A stretch of 64,000 nt of DNA from Pannonibacter anstelovis (GTDB lineage: Bacteria > Pseudomonadota > Alphaproteobacteria > Rhizobiales > Stappiaceae), in assembly GCF_036881715.1 (NCBI RefSeq), contig NZ_JBAKBF010000008.1:62001-126000 (forward strand), written 5' to 3'. The translations under genes were made by a program, and so were the position numbers. Positions 35,857-44,426 of this stretch are shown in pieces (the stretch's first letter is position 1; each line of letters opens with the position of its first letter). The notes under the pieces were generated by a model. That model had not been told where the DNA came from. It did no database searches and saw only the letters and a program-made list of their open reading frames with translations.

Positions 35857-36555
35857 TTAACAGCGGTTTAAGGCGCGCAGGAACAGAGCCTCCTCGTCCG
35901 GCGTCTCCGCCCATTCCACAGGCCCAAGCGCCGTCAGAGGCGCCCCGGCCTTGGCCGACAGCGCCACCATGCGCGGCAGCATGGCGGGAGCAAGGCCGCG
36001 CAGCAGATTGGCACAGACCTCGGCAGAGCGGGTGGAATAGGCGAGCAGAATGTCGATCTCGCCCCTCACCAGTGCCTCGTTGACCTCGTGCGGCCAGCTG
36101 GTGACCGGATCGGCCTGATAGACCTCGATCAGACGGCAGCCGATGCCAGCTGCATCGAGATGCTTCTCAAGATCGCCCGAGCGGTCCCGCGCGCCGAAAT
36201 AGAGAATGTCGCCGCTGCCATGGCAGGCCTCGATCAGGCGGGACAGGTCCCTGGCATCGCCATCGGCACTCAGCACCGAGGTGAAGCCAAGCTCCCGTGC
36301 CGCCGCCGCCGTACGGGCGCCCACCGTGTAAACCGCAAGGCGCGCCAGTTCCGGCAGCTGGCGGTGACCCACCAGCGCGCCGATGGCCTGCGAACTGGTG
36401 ATGGCCAGCGCATCCACCCCGGCGAGATCAATCTCGTCCGGCGCACGGCGCACGATATCCAGCGCAGGCGCCTCGATCACCTCATGCCCCATCTCGCGCA
36501 GACGCGCAGCGGTTCGGGCACAATGGGGATAGGGCCGGGTGACGAGAATGCGCAT
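35857..36555 (-). CDS. hemD: Uroporphyrinogen-III synthase
   Basis: 232 residues. HemD closes hydroxymethylbilane into uroporphyrinogen III. The sequence is divergent, as in all HemD proteins, but keeps the two-lobed pattern: MRILVTRPYPHCARTAARL, the first-lobe motif DALAITSSQAIGAL, the inter-lobe stretch VYTVGARTAAAARELGF, and the second-lobe ILLAYSTRSAEVCANLL. It starts eight bases after hemC, making the pair a transcription unit. Confidence 0.9.
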   Translation of the reverse strand: MRILVTRPYPHCARTAARLREMGHEVIEAPALDIVRRAPDEIDLAGVDALAITSSQAIGALVGHRQLPELARLAVYTVGARTAAAARELGFTSVLSADGDARDLSRLIEACHGSGDILYFGARDRSGDLEKHLDAAGIGCRLIEVYQADPVTSWPHEVNEALVRGEIDILLAYSTRSAEVCANLLRGLAPAMLPRMVALSAKAGAPLTALGPVEWAETPDEEALFLRALNRC

Positions 36556-36563
36556 GAAGGACC

Positions 36564-37487
36564 TCAGTACCGGAAGAAGGCAGGACCACCGAGAGACTGC
36601 AGGATCTGACCCGCCTCGCAGCCAAGCTCGAAGGCATCATCAAGTCCGCCCTCGCGGGTGACGGCATGGTGCTCGCTTCCATCCGGGCGCAGGATAATGC
36701 CCCGGAAGCGCAGACGGTTCCCGTCAACTTCCGCCAGCCCGCCAATCGGCGTGCGGCAGGAGCCATCCAGCACCGCCAGGAAAGCGCGCTCGGCAGTGAG
36801 CCGGATTTCCGTGTCACGGTCATGAATGGGTGCAAGCAGCTTCAGCGTCGCTTCGTCATCGATACGGCTTTCGATACCGATGGCGCCCTGCCCAACGGCA
36901 GGGAGGAAGTCTTCCGTGTCGAGCAGGCTGGTAATGATATGCGCAAGGCCAAGGCGGCGCAGGCCGGCATGGGCCAGAAGCGTGGCATCCACCTGCCCCT
37001 CTTCCAGGCGCTTCAGCCGCGTCTGCACGTTGCCCCGGTACATCACCACCTCGATATCCGGGCGCAGGCGCTTGATCATCGCCTGACGGCGCAGGGAGGA
37101 CGAGCCCACCACCGCGCCCTGCGGCAGATCCATGAGATGCTTTGCCTTGGGCGAGATGAAGGCATCGCGCACATCCTCGCGCGGCAGAAAGGCCGTCAAA
37201 GCCAGCCCCTGCGGCAGAACAGTCGGCATGTCCTTGGAGGAATGCACGGCCAGATCGATGCGCCGCTCGATCAAGGCCTCCTCGATTTCCTTGGTGAACA
37301 GGCCCTTGCCGCCCGCTTCCGAGAGCGGCCGGTCCTGGATCTGGTCGCCCGAGGTCTTGATCACGACAATCTCGAAGTCGTCCTCCTTGAGGCCATGGGC
37401 GGCGGCGAGCCGGTCACGGGTTTCATGGGCCTGGGCGAGTGCGAGGGCACTGCCACGCGTTCCGATGCGCAAAGGTTTCGATTGCAA
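36564..37487 (-). CDS. hemC: Porphobilinogen deaminase (hydroxymethylbilane synthase)
   Basis: 307 residues, the usual length. It joins four porphobilinogen units. Visible residues: RIGTRGSALALAQA at the start; the catalytic Asp in VHSSKDMPT (Asp86); GSSSLRRQAMI and RGNVQTRLKRL for substrate binding; and Cys244 in DGSCRTPIGG, which carries the dipyrromethane cofactor. It heads the leftward hem cluster and diverges from tsaD across 186 bp. Confidence 0.96.
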   Translation of the reverse strand: MQSKPLRIGTRGSALALAQAHETRDRLAAAHGLKEDDFEIVVIKTSGDQIQDRPLSEAGGKGLFTKEIEEALIERRIDLAVHSSKDMPTVLPQGLALTAFLPREDVRDAFISPKAKHLMDLPQGAVVGSSSLRRQAMIKRLRPDIEVVMYRGNVQTRLKRLEEGQVDATLLAHAGLRRLGLAHIITSLLDTEDFLPAVGQGAIGIESRIDDEATLKLLAPIHDRDTEIRLTAERAFLAVLDGSCRTPIGGLAEVDGNRLRFRGIILRPDGSEHHAVTREGGLDDAFELGCEAGQILQSLGGPAFFRY

Positions 37488-37673
37488 GACGAAGGATCCG
37501 GGTGCTAGGGGCTGACCATTGAATTCATGATGACAATAGGTTCTCTAGCGCCATTGTCCAAGGCGGCACAATCCCGGATTATACGGGGCGGGCCGGATTG
37601 GGGCACCGGAGCACCTTTTGAGACACCGGCAGACCCGTGAAACCACGGCAGCCGCGACGGCGGGCAGGACCCC

Positions 37674-38762
37674 ATGCTGACAGTTCTTGGCATCGAAACC
37701 AGCTGCGACGAAACCGCCGCCTCCGTGGTGCGCGGGCCGCAGACGCCGGAAATCCTCTCCAACGTCATCCGCTCGCAGATCGACGAGCATACGGAATTCG
37801 GCGGCGTGGTGCCGGAAATCGCTGCCCGTGCCCATATCGCCGTGCTGGACCGGATCGTGGCCGAAGCCATGGCGGAAGCAAGCGTCAGCTTCGATGACAT
37901 TGACGCGGTGGCCGCCACCGCAGGCCCCGGCCTCATCGGCGGGGTCATCGTCGGGCTGATGACGGCCAAGTCCATCGCAATGGCGGCGGGAAAACCGCTC
38001 ATTGCCGTCAATCATCTGGAAGGCCACGCGCTGACGGCGCGCCTTACCGACAATCTGGACTTCCCCTATCTGCTGCTGCTGGTTTCCGGCGGGCACACCC
38101 AGTTCCTGCTGGTCACCGGCATCGGTGCCTATGAGCGGCTGGGCAGCACCATCGATGATGCCATCGGCGAGGCCTTCGACAAAACCGCCAAGCTGCTCGG
38201 ACTGCCTTATCCGGGCGGCCCGGCGGTGGAGCGCATGGCCCAGCGCGGCGATGCCGGCCGCTTTGCCCTGCCCCGCCCGCTGATGGACCGGCCCGGCCTC
38301 GACATGTCCTTTGCCGGACTGAAGACGGCGCTGCGCACCACGGCGCAGAAGCTGCAGCCGGTGGACGAGCAGACTGTCTGTGACCTGTGTGCCGGGTTCC
38401 AGAGGGCGGTTGCCGATGTGCTGGCCATCCGCACCCGCGCGGCCCTTGCCCTGTTCCGCGAGCGTTTTGCCGGTGTTGAGCCGGTGATCGTCGTGGCAGG
38501 CGGCGTTGCCGCCAATGGCGAAATCCGCCGTGCCCTGACATCAGCCGCCGATGAAGCCGGAGCCCGCTTCATCGCTCCCCCTGCCCGGCTGTGCACGGAC
38601 AATGCCGCCATGATCGCCTGGGCCGGGATCGAGCACATGATGGAGGCCCGCCGCACGGGCGCTGCCCTCGACGGCATGTCCTTTTCCCCGCGCCCCCGCT
38701 GGCCCCTGGACGAGACCTCCGCCGGACTGCTGGGCGCAGGGAAAAAGGGTGCGAAGGTTTAA
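37674..38762 (+). CDS. tsaD: tRNA threonylcarbamoyladenosine synthase subunit TsaD
   Basis: 362 residues. TsaD transfers threonylcarbamoyl to A37 of ANN-decoding tRNAs, with TsaB and TsaE encoded elsewhere. It has the ASKHA nucleotide-binding start GIETSCDETAASVV, metal ligands in NHLEGH (His114, His118), LLLLVSGGHTQFLLV, DDAIGEAFDKTAKLLGLPYP and VAGGVAANGEIRRAL. The divergent hemC neighbour and the gpsA-YciI-EVE group downstream form an arrangement common in this order. Confidence 0.96.
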   Translation: MLTVLGIETSCDETAASVVRGPQTPEILSNVIRSQIDEHTEFGGVVPEIAARAHIAVLDRIVAEAMAEASVSFDDIDAVAATAGPGLIGGVIVGLMTAKSIAMAAGKPLIAVNHLEGHALTARLTDNLDFPYLLLLVSGGHTQFLLVTGIGAYERLGSTIDDAIGEAFDKTAKLLGLPYPGGPAVERMAQRGDAGRFALPRPLMDRPGLDMSFAGLKTALRTTAQKLQPVDEQTVCDLCAGFQRAVADVLAIRTRAALALFRERFAGVEPVIVVAGGVAANGEIRRALTSAADEAGARFIAPPARLCTDNAAMIAWAGIEHMMEARRTGAALDGMSFSPRPRWPLDETSAGLLGAGKKGAKV

Positions 38763-38876
38763 GGGCGCCCTGTCCTCACCAACGCAGGTCACCAGCACCC
38801 ATGGAAGATGAAGTGCGCCTTCAAAACCCGGTTCCCTTCGCTAGCCGGACTTGCTAGGCAGGGGCGGTTTCGAAGG

Positions 38877-39338
38877 ATGGATGCTGCCATGCAAGTGCGC
38901 CACAAGGCCTATGTCTACCTCACCTGCGGGCACAAGCTGCTGGTTTTTGCCCAGCCGGATCAGCCGGAAATCGGCCTTCAGGTGCCCGGCGGCACGCTGG
39001 ATCCGGGCGAGAGCCACCTCATCGGCGCAAGGCGCGAATTCTTCGAGGAAACGGGGCTGACGCTGGATGGCGCCCTTGATCACCTCGCTGACCAGGACCA
39101 CGTGTTCGACAATGGCCGGGGGCGCGACCTGCACAAGCGCCGCCATTTTCACGCCACGCTGCCGGTGATTCTCAAGGACGAGTGGGAACACTACGAAATG
39201 ACGCCGAGCGGCGGCGGCGATCCGATCCGCTTCCGCCTGTTCTGGCAGGACCTGTTCACCGAGGTGGACCCTGCCGTGTTCTATGAGGGTTTCGGCGCAC
39301 AGATCGGCCTGCTGCGGCAGCGCCTGCAAGGGAGATAG
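38877..39338 (+). CDS. NUDIX hydrolase
   Basis: 153 residues from the chosen ATG; the ATG four codons later, with AAGGA 11 bases upstream, is equally possible, and a longer frame starts at 38808. The Nudix box is intact (GGTLDPGESHLIGARREFFE, then ETGL), giving the GX5EX7REUXEE pattern. The preceding strand has the usual VPGG. The substrate is unknown. It sits between tsaD and gpsA in one direction and ends three bases before gpsA. Confidence 0.86.
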   Translation: MDAAMQVRHKAYVYLTCGHKLLVFAQPDQPEIGLQVPGGTLDPGESHLIGARREFFEETGLTLDGALDHLADQDHVFDNGRGRDLHKRRHFHATLPVILKDEWEHYEMTPSGGGDPIRFRLFWQDLFTEVDPAVFYEGFGAQIGLLRQRLQGR

Positions 39339-39341
39339 ACC

Positions 39342-40346
39342 ATGGCCGGGATCGAGACCATTGCCGTTCTGGGCGGCGGCGCATGGGGCACGGCGCTGGC
39401 GCTGTCCGCCGCACGCGCAGGCCGCTCCGTGACGCTGTGGGCGCGCGATCCCGCACTTGTGGCCGAAATCCGCAGCCGCCAGACCAACCGCGCCTATCTG
39501 CCGGGCGTCACCTTCGATGAGCCGCTGACTGCAACCTGCGACATCGCGGATGCAGCGAACGCAGACGCCATCCTGCTGGTAACGCCTGCCCAGACCACCC
39601 GCGCCGTGCTGACGCCTCTGGCAGGGCTCCTGCGCCCCGGCACGCCCGTGGTGCTCTGCTCCAAGGGCATCGAGAAGGGCACCGGCAACCTTCTCACCGA
39701 CACGCTGGCCGAGGTGCTGCCGCAGGCCCATCCCTCTGTGCTGTCCGGCCCGAGCTTTGCCGCCGATGTGGCACGCGGCCTGCCGACAGCCGTTACGGTT
39801 GCCGCCCGTGACGGCGCAATGGCCGATGCGCTGGCGCAGGCCCTCGCCTCTGCCAGCTTCCGGCCCTACGCCTCGAGTGACCTCATCGGCACGCAGGTAG
39901 GCGGGGCGCTGAAGAACGTTCTGGCCATCGCCTGCGGTGCAGTGGCAGGGCGCAAGCTCGGTGCTTCGGCGCAGGCCGCCCTCACCGCCCGTGGCTTTGC
40001 CGAGCTGACGCGTCTGGGCCTTGCCATGGGCGCAAGGCCGGAGACGCTGACCGGCCTCTCCGGCCTTGGCGATCTGGTGCTCAGCTGCTCCTCCACCCAG
40101 TCCCGCAACTTCAGCTTCGGCCACAAGCTGGGCGAAGGCCGCACGGCAGAAGACCTGCTGAACTCGGGCGAGAAGCTGGCAGAAGGCGTATTTTCCGCTG
40201 AAATCGCCGTGGAACTGGGCGAGCGTCACGGGGTCGACCTGCCTGTCTGCAAGGTGGTGTCCGATGTGATCGCCGCACGGCTGACCATTGACGAAGCACT
40301 GAACCGGCTGATGAGCCGCCCGCTGCGCCGGGAGGCGGGAGCCTGA
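39342..40346 (+). CDS. gpsA: Glycerol-3-phosphate dehydrogenase [NAD(P)+]
   Basis: 334 residues. GpsA makes sn-glycerol 3-phosphate from dihydroxyacetone phosphate for phospholipid synthesis. The dinucleotide-binding loop is LGGGAWGTALA (10-20). CSKGIEKGTG, LSGPSFAADVARGLPTAVTV and the catalytic-lysine stretch GGALKNVLAIACG (Lys191) follow, then GLSGLGDLVLSCSS. Start behind AAGGGAGATAGACC. Confidence 0.96.
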   Translation: MAGIETIAVLGGGAWGTALALSAARAGRSVTLWARDPALVAEIRSRQTNRAYLPGVTFDEPLTATCDIADAANADAILLVTPAQTTRAVLTPLAGLLRPGTPVVLCSKGIEKGTGNLLTDTLAEVLPQAHPSVLSGPSFAADVARGLPTAVTVAARDGAMADALAQALASASFRPYASSDLIGTQVGGALKNVLAIACGAVAGRKLGASAQAALTARGFAELTRLGLAMGARPETLTGLSGLGDLVLSCSSTQSRNFSFGHKLGEGRTAEDLLNSGEKLAEGVFSAEIAVELGERHGVDLPVCKVVSDVIAARLTIDEALNRLMSRPLRREAGA

Positions 40347-40441
40347 AAGGACGGCGCATGAATTGCGTGAGTGGCAGCAATTTTGCCGCTTCACTCTACC
40401 GTCAAATGTTCTAACCTGCGGCCCAAACAGGAGGTTCTTCC

Positions 40442-40732
40442 ATGCTTTATGCCCTGATCTGCACCGACAAGCCCGGCGCCCTGCAAACGCGCCTCGACAA
40501 CCGCCCGGCACATGTGGAATTTCTCAAGGCCATGGGCAGCCGCCTGAAAGCGGCAGGTCCCTTTCTCGATGATGCCGGCAACATGACCGGCAGCCTCGTC
40601 ATCATCGAAGCAGAGAACCGGGACGAAGCCCTTGCGGTTTCTCAGGAGGATCCCTATGCCCGCGCCGGACTTTTTGCCTCCGTCGAGATCCGTCCGTGGA
40701 ACTGGGTGATCAAGAACCCGGAGGCGCAGTGA
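40442..40732 (+). CDS. YciI-family protein
   Basis: 96 residues, start six bases after AGGAGG. It matches the YciI dimeric ferredoxin-like fold: YALICTDKPGALQTRLDNRP, HVEFLKAMGSRLKAAGPF, AGLFASVEIRPWNWV. The His near residue 22 and the Asp corresponding to the conserved pair of the family are present. YciI proteins are small enzymes or enzyme-like domains of mostly unknown substrate. Its stop overlaps the EVE gene region. Confidence 0.88.
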   Translation: MLYALICTDKPGALQTRLDNRPAHVEFLKAMGSRLKAAGPFLDDAGNMTGSLVIIEAENRDEALAVSQEDPYARAGLFASVEIRPWNWVIKNPEAQ

Positions 40733-40734
40733 CC

Positions 40735-41160
40735 GTGAAATACTGGCTGATCAAGTCCGAGCCGGACGTCTGGTCCTGGGAGCAGCAGAAAGCCAAGGGC
40801 GCTGCGGGCGAGGAATGGACGGGCGTACGCAATTATCTGGCCCGCAACAACATGCGCGCCATGTCGCTGGGCGACCGGGCCTTCTTCTACCACTCCAACA
40901 TCGGCAAGGAGATTGTCGGCGTGGCGGAAGTGTGCAGCGGCATCGCGCAGGACAGCACGACGGATGATCCGCGCTGGGACTGCGTGCATTTCCGCGCCGT
41001 CTGCGATGTGCCGAAGCCCGTCACCCTGGCCGCCGTCAAGGCCGAGCCGCGCCTTGCCCAGATGGCCCTTGTCACCTCCATGCGCCTTTCGGTGCAGCCG
41101 GTAACGGAGGAAGAGTGGAAAGTGGTGTGCGAGATGGGCGGGCTCGATCCAAACGTCTGA
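40735..41160 (+). CDS. EVE-domain protein (Thy28-like)
   Basis: 141 residues from a GTG start, giving MKYWLIKSEPDVWSWEQQ, the standard EVE opening; another GTG two codons earlier, four bases after GGAGG, is the alternative. Core motifs: WTGVRNYLARNNMRAMSLGD, FFYHSNIGKEIVGVAEV and RWDCVHFRAVCDVPKPVTL. EVE domains belong to the PUA-like group and bind modified bases in DNA or RNA. The gene begins directly after YciI and forms a conserved pair with it. Confidence 0.9.
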   Translation: MKYWLIKSEPDVWSWEQQKAKGAAGEEWTGVRNYLARNNMRAMSLGDRAFFYHSNIGKEIVGVAEVCSGIAQDSTTDDPRWDCVHFRAVCDVPKPVTLAAVKAEPRLAQMALVTSMRLSVQPVTEEEWKVVCEMGGLDPNV

Positions 41161-41190
41161 TACCCTTTCCCAATAGTTCAGGAGACCGGA

Positions 41191-41859
41191 TTGACCGGCA
41201 TTGCAGACCCGAAGCACTTCATCGAGACGAACACGGAAGTGCTCGCCGTCCCGCATGCCAGCGAAATCCGGCTCCACCTCGCCAGCGAAGCCATGGACCT
41301 GTGGCAGAAGACCGAGGATGAACTGGGTGAAATCGGCCTGCCACCGCCCTTCTGGGCCTTTGCCTGGGCAGGCGGGCAGGCGCTGGCGCGCTATCTGCTC
41401 GACAATCCGGATCTGGTACGGGGCAAGACGGTGACGGATTTTGCCGCAGGCTCCGGCATTGTCGGCATTGCCGCGATGATGGCAGGGGCCGCATCGGTGA
41501 CGGCCGTGGAAATCGACCGTTTCGCCATCGAGGCCATCCGCCTCAATGCGGCGCTCAACGGTGTTCCCCTGTCCACGGAACTGGGCGACATCACCGGCAC
41601 CCCGCCGCCACAGACGGACCTGATGATCTGCGGCGATGTGTTCTACGAGCTGCCCATGTCGCGCAAGCTGATTGCCTGGCTCGATCAGCTCGATGATGCG
41701 CGCACCCTGATTCTCGTCGGCGATCCGGGCCGCTCCTACCTGCCGAAGGACAGGCTGGAGCATCTGGCCACCTACACTGTGCCGGTGATCCGCAGTCTTG
41801 AGGATTCGGAAGTGAAGAAGACCAGCGTCTACCGCTTCCGGCCCGCATCAGGAACCTGA
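41191..41859 (+). CDS. Class I SAM methyltransferase, ETFB-lysine methyltransferase-like
   Basis: 222 residues from a TTG start seven bases after AGGAG. The SAM-binding motif I is VTDFAAGSGIVGIAA, with acidic motif II VTAVEIDRFAIEAIRLNA. The active-site stretch GDVFYELPMSRKL and the upstream LPPPFWAFAWAGGQALARYL are typical of the METTL20/ETFBKMT family, which methylates electron-transfer flavoprotein beta in mitochondria and in some alphaproteobacteria. Ribosomal protein L11-type methylation is a less likely alternative. Confidence 0.82.
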   Translation: MTGIADPKHFIETNTEVLAVPHASEIRLHLASEAMDLWQKTEDELGEIGLPPPFWAFAWAGGQALARYLLDNPDLVRGKTVTDFAAGSGIVGIAAMMAGAASVTAVEIDRFAIEAIRLNAALNGVPLSTELGDITGTPPPQTDLMICGDVFYELPMSRKLIAWLDQLDDARTLILVGDPGRSYLPKDRLEHLATYTVPVIRSLEDSEVKKTSVYRFRPASGT

Positions 41860-42025
41860 TTCAGCGGCGCCTTCGACAGGCTTCTGCTGCAACGCCGCAT
41901 AAAGCAGCTTGCGCTTTTTGCAGGCAAGCCTTCCTATAGAGATCCCTTTCCGCCAGACCACTCTGGCAAGACAATATGCTGAGCCGGCCAGATCCGGCAG
42001 TAACAAGTCCCCCGAGGAGCCTTCC

Positions 42026-43192
42026 ATGCCGGTCGTCAACCGTATTGCCGATCTTGCCGATGAAATCGCCAGCTGGCGCCGTGATTTCCATGAGAACCCG
42101 GAGATCATGTACGAGACGGTCCGCACCGCCGCCAAGGTGGCAGAGCTGCTGCGCAGCTTCGGGCTGGACGAAGTGGTGACCGGCATTGGCCAGACCGGCG
42201 TCGTCGGCGTGATCCGGGGCAAGAACGGCGGAGCTGGCAGGGTCATTGGCCTGCGCGCCGACATGGACGCCCTGCCGATCGAGGAAATGACCGGCCTGCC
42301 CTATGCCTCGAAGACGCCCGGCAAGATGCATGCCTGCGGCCATGACGGGCACACGTCCATGCTGCTGGGTGCTGCGAAATACCTCGCCGAAACCCGCAAC
42401 TTCAACGGAACGGCGGTTGTCATCTTCCAGCCCGCCGAAGAGGGCGGCGCAGGCGCCAAGGCGATGATCGACGACGGTCTGATGACCCGCTGGGCCATCG
42501 ATGAGGTTTACAGCCTGCACAATCTGCCCGGCCTGCCGGTGGGCGAGTTCGCCATCCGCAAGGGGCCGATCATGGCCGCGACGGATGAGTTCCGCATTAC
42601 CATCACCGGGCGCGGCGGCCATGCGGCCAAGCCCCACGAGACGGTCGATCCGATCATCGTGGGCACGCAGATCGTCAGCGCCCTGCAAACCATCGCCAGC
42701 CGTGCCGTCAATCCGCTCGATTCGGTGGTCGTCTCCGTCACGATCTTTGAGGCGGGCACTGCCTTCAACGTCATTCCCGAGACGGCAACCCTGCGCGGCA
42801 CCATCCGCAGCCTGACCGATGCCACCCGCGATCTGGCGGAAAAGCGCCTGAACGAGATCGTCAACGCCCTGTGCACGGCCTATGGCGCAACGGCAGAGAT
42901 CGAGTTCCGCCGCGGCTATCCGGTCACCTCCAACCACGACGAGCAGACGGATTTTGCCGTCAGCGTGGCGGAGGAAATCGCCGGACCTGAGCGGGTGCAG
43001 CGCGAGACAGAGCCGATGATGGGCGGCGAGGACTTCTCCTACATGCTGCTGGAGCGGCCGGGAGCCTATATTTTCGCAGGCAATGGCGACAGCGCCAGCC
43101 TGCATCACCCGCGCTACAACTTCGATGACGGCCTGATCCCGTCCGGAAGCTCCTATTTCGTGCGGCTGGTGGAAAAGGCGCTCGCTGCCTGA
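42026..43192 (+). CDS. M20-family amidohydrolase (hippurate hydrolase-like)
   Basis: 388 residues from the ATG behind GAGGAG; an upstream frame adds 39 unlikely residues. The M20D metal site is visible: LRADMDALPIEE, HACGHDGHTSMLLGAAKYL and FQPAEEGGAGAKAMIDDG, with a late His in GGEDFSYMLLERPGAY. The dimerisation domain (ITITGRGGHAAKPHETVDP) is inserted in the middle. Members hydrolyse N-acyl amino acids; the exact substrate is not readable. Confidence 0.9.
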   Translation: MPVVNRIADLADEIASWRRDFHENPEIMYETVRTAAKVAELLRSFGLDEVVTGIGQTGVVGVIRGKNGGAGRVIGLRADMDALPIEEMTGLPYASKTPGKMHACGHDGHTSMLLGAAKYLAETRNFNGTAVVIFQPAEEGGAGAKAMIDDGLMTRWAIDEVYSLHNLPGLPVGEFAIRKGPIMAATDEFRITITGRGGHAAKPHETVDPIIVGTQIVSALQTIASRAVNPLDSVVVSVTIFEAGTAFNVIPETATLRGTIRSLTDATRDLAEKRLNEIVNALCTAYGATAEIEFRRGYPVTSNHDEQTDFAVSVAEEIAGPERVQRETEPMMGGEDFSYMLLERPGAYIFAGNGDSASLHHPRYNFDDGLIPSGSSYFVRLVEKALAA

Positions 43193-43354
43193 GTTTCCAG
43201 CAGGTTTTGAGCACTCACAGCTCAAGCTGCGCCTTCAGAATGCCTCGAAAAAGCGTCGGGCATCATCCTTAAGGATCATGCTTTCATTCTCCTCTGGCAG
43301 GCGGCCAAAGAGTTTTTTATGGTGGCGGAAGATAATGGAACACTGGGGCCCATC

Positions 43355-44290
43355 ATGCTCGTGACTGCTGCAGCCATTGAGGCTGCCTATGATCGAATTA
43401 CGCCCCATATTCGCGTCACGCCCACCCTTCAGCTCAGATCCGGAGATCTCGACCTTCCGTCGGGCGTTTCCCTGAAGCTAGAATCCCTGCAGTACAGCGG
43501 CTCCTTCAAAGCCCGCGGCGCCTTCAACACACTCTTGAGCAGGGAAATTCCAGCCGCCGGAGTGACGGCCGCATCAGGGGGGAACCATGGCGCAGCGGTG
43601 GCCTATGCCGCCCGCAGTCTCGGCATTCACGCCCGGATTTTCGTCCCCGAGCTGGCCACCCCGTTCAAAAAGGCCAAGATCCGCAGCTACGGCGCAAGCC
43701 TGGAAATTGCGGGCCCCACCTATGCCGAAGCGCGGGAAGCCTGTGGCGTCTATGAAACCAGAACAGGGGCGCTGGACATTCACTCCTACGCCAATCCTGA
43801 GACCATCATCGGACAGGGCACGGCAGCACTGGAATGGGAAGGGCAGACCAAAGGTCTCGACACACTGCTGATTGCAGTCGGCGGAGGCGGCCTGATCGCG
43901 GGCGTGGCCACATGGTTTGCCGGCAAGACGCGCATCATCGGGGTGGAGACAGAGGGCTGTCAGAGCATGAAGGCCGCACTTGAGGCTGGGGAGCCGGTTG
44001 AAGTGCCGGTCTCCGGCAGTGCAGCGGACAGCCTCGGCGCGCGGCGCGTGGGGGATCTCACCTATGCCATTTGTGCGCGCTGCGTCGAGCGGATCATCAC
44101 CGTCAGCGATGCAGAGGTGATGGCCGCACAGCAGCGGCTCTGGCAAGGGCTGCAGCTGGTGGCAGAACCCGGCGGCGCGGCAGCTTTCGCAGCGCTGCTG
44201 TGTGGTGCCTATGTGCCCCAGCGGGGCGAGCGCATCGGAATCCTTCTGTGCGGCGGCAACATGGACCCGTCCGTATTGACCGCACACTGA
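43355..44290 (+). CDS. Threonine/serine dehydratase-like PLP enzyme
   Basis: 311 residues, fold type II PLP enzyme. The cofactor lysine lies in SGSFKARGAFN. The phosphate-binding glycine loop is VGGGGLIAGV, with the substrate-loop ASGGNHGAAVAYAA. The ATG at 43355 gives the usual N terminus (TAAAIEAAYDRITPHIRVTP); an ATG 12 codons earlier is possible. There is no C-terminal ACT domain, so it is a short catabolic or racemase-like type rather than IlvA. Confidence 0.86.
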   Translation: MLVTAAAIEAAYDRITPHIRVTPTLQLRSGDLDLPSGVSLKLESLQYSGSFKARGAFNTLLSREIPAAGVTAASGGNHGAAVAYAARSLGIHARIFVPELATPFKKAKIRSYGASLEIAGPTYAEAREACGVYETRTGALDIHSYANPETIIGQGTAALEWEGQTKGLDTLLIAVGGGGLIAGVATWFAGKTRIIGVETEGCQSMKAALEAGEPVEVPVSGSAADSLGARRVGDLTYAICARCVERIITVSDAEVMAAQQRLWQGLQLVAEPGGAAAFAALLCGAYVPQRGERIGILLCGGNMDPSVLTAH

Positions 44291-44426
44291 TGCACAAACC
44301 CCGTCTCTCACTTGATCAAATGCCCAGCCTTGCTTGAACTCTTCGCGCAAGCCTCTGCCTTGAAAAGGCGGCTCCGAGCCGCTAACCCAAGGACTAGAGC
44401 AATTTTTAAAAACGGGATGGACACCC

